Shown in pieces: positions 63,131 to 64,000 of a stretch of 64,000 nucleotides of DNA. The stretch comes from Nymphaea colorata (lineage: Eukaryota > Streptophyta > Magnoliopsida > Nymphaeales > Nymphaeaceae). The first letter of the stretch is position 1. Each line of letters opens with the position of its first letter. Location of the stretch: the NCBI RefSeq assembly GCF_008831285.2, contig NC_045139.1, positions 5,864,704-5,928,703 on the forward strand, read 5' to 3'. The notes under the pieces are model-generated. The model was given only the letters and a program-made list of their open reading frames with translations. It did no database searches and was not told the DNA's origin. The position numbers and the translations under genes are program-made.

Positions 63131-64000
63131 GGCCGCAGTAAGTCTCCAATATTTTGAACAGCAGTTACAAGAGATGTTGGCCCTCTTTAAGACAGGGATC
63201 TAGAGACGAATTCACCAACGCTATGTTGATAAGGAAAAGAAGTTTACTTACTTCAGAAAGATAAAAAGCATGTAAAGGAAGTCCAGCTGAAGCGACTGCA
63301 CTAAGTCTCGACGCTGTCATTTCGTTATTGACAAACTTTCCCATGTTCAGCACAAACAATAAAGTAACGACATAAAGAAAGTTCTTGTTTTAAAGATGAA
63401 GGTAATTTCCTAGCTCGGAAAAGGCCATCCCATCTTAAAGTCGACCTGATTGGCTACTTTCGGAATGCATCTAAATTTCCGCTTGCGTTGAAATTTGAAT
63501 CCACCAAGTTAATGGCAGAACTTGCAAGCAAGGCCTATAATGGATAAATTCACTTAGACAAACTATTTCTAAGTTTGTCAACATCACTAGCTCGGTGCAG
63601 GAAGAGAGGAAGAGGAGATAATGGAGATAAGGTTTCCAATGGTAAATTTTTTCTGTCCAATTCAAGCAACTATTTATTGATAGGAGATGTCAATAGAGCG
63701 GATTGTAATCTGATATAATTTTAACTTTATCTCATTTTCTAGACGCTCACACGTTCGAATTGGAATATAAATTTAAAAAAAAAAGATTCTATACCAGATG
63801 ATTAGTTTATGCCATATGCAAATGGGAAATGTAATTCACAAATCCAAATTTGTCTCTTAAATTCATGTTGACTTAAATCTAAATCTAATCCGATGTCATA
63901 TTTTAACGTGAATCTGATGATGCTGATCTGATTTCTTAATTTAATGTTAATTTTTTTATGTCCAACTTTTCTAAACAGTTTTGGTCAGATATCTTATTCG
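63131..64000. other. Right-end spacer with a possible minus-strand exon
   Basis: Mostly AT-rich. On the minus strand a short frame with MGKFVNNEMTASRLSAV is followed by a strong splice donor, TCTGAA/GTAAGTAAAC, at about 63253. It could be an exon of a gene running in from the right, but no partner exon or family was recognised. Confidence 0.35.

Overview
The window is nuclear DNA of a flowering plant. Genes are split by canonical GT-AG introns, intergenic DNA is AT-rich, and the products are plant-specific (SKU5-like cupredoxin protein, plant group B MAP kinase, plastid beta-carotene hydroxylase). The mobile elements are also plant types: an Ogre/Tat-like Ty3-gypsy retrotransposon, a TRIM-like LTR remnant, an L1 relic, tRNA-derived SINE relics and a hAT-type MITE. 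Several coding exons (SKU5-like, polygalacturonase exon 1, hydroxylase exons 1 and 4) are clearly GC-rich. The species cannot be named from this sequence.

Layout. 1-11934 is the 3' part of a very large LTR retrotransposon on the + strand: a plant-mobile-domain-like ORF1, a frameshifted gag, a protease, a spliceable 449-bp intron, an intact 1144-codon pol with two RNase H domains and integrase, a tail, a polypurine tract and a 3.8-kb 3' LTR. It appears to have inserted into the edge of a small TRIM-like LTR element (11935-12211). 12212-17241 is intergenic and holds a diverged tandem duplication. 17242-21019 (+) is an 8-exon SKU5-similar gene. 21350-22200 is a decayed L1 reverse transcriptase. 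22751-25785 (+) is a 4-exon RBM18-like RNA-binding protein gene with a tandem triplication in intron 1. 25786-40385 is mostly repeat-rich intergenic DNA with two SINE relics, a small predicted peptide gene (31598-31798, +) and a small minus-strand ORF (34416-34616). 40492-44823 (+) is a 5-exon GH28 polygalacturonase gene. 45476-51224 (-) is a 6-exon MAP kinase gene of the MPK4 type. 51225-55387 is intergenic. 55388-60255 (-) is a 7-exon beta-carotene hydroxylase gene. 60256-64000 holds a 529-bp hAT-type MITE with intact 8-bp target duplication and internal GAGCTCGA-rich repeats, then a 72-bp minisatellite whose minus strand reads as a 24-residue repeat.

The host genes do not form a pathway or cluster. 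They are independent loci for cell wall or apoplast (SKU5-like, polygalacturonase), RNA binding (RBM18-like), signalling (MPK4-like) and plastid xanthophyll synthesis (BCH). For all five, exon lengths and phases were summed by hand; each joins into one open frame of family-typical length. The most notable structures are the in-frame pro/pol intron of the retrotransposon, the apparent nesting of its LTR at a TRIM LTR edge, and the MITE and minisatellite near the right end.
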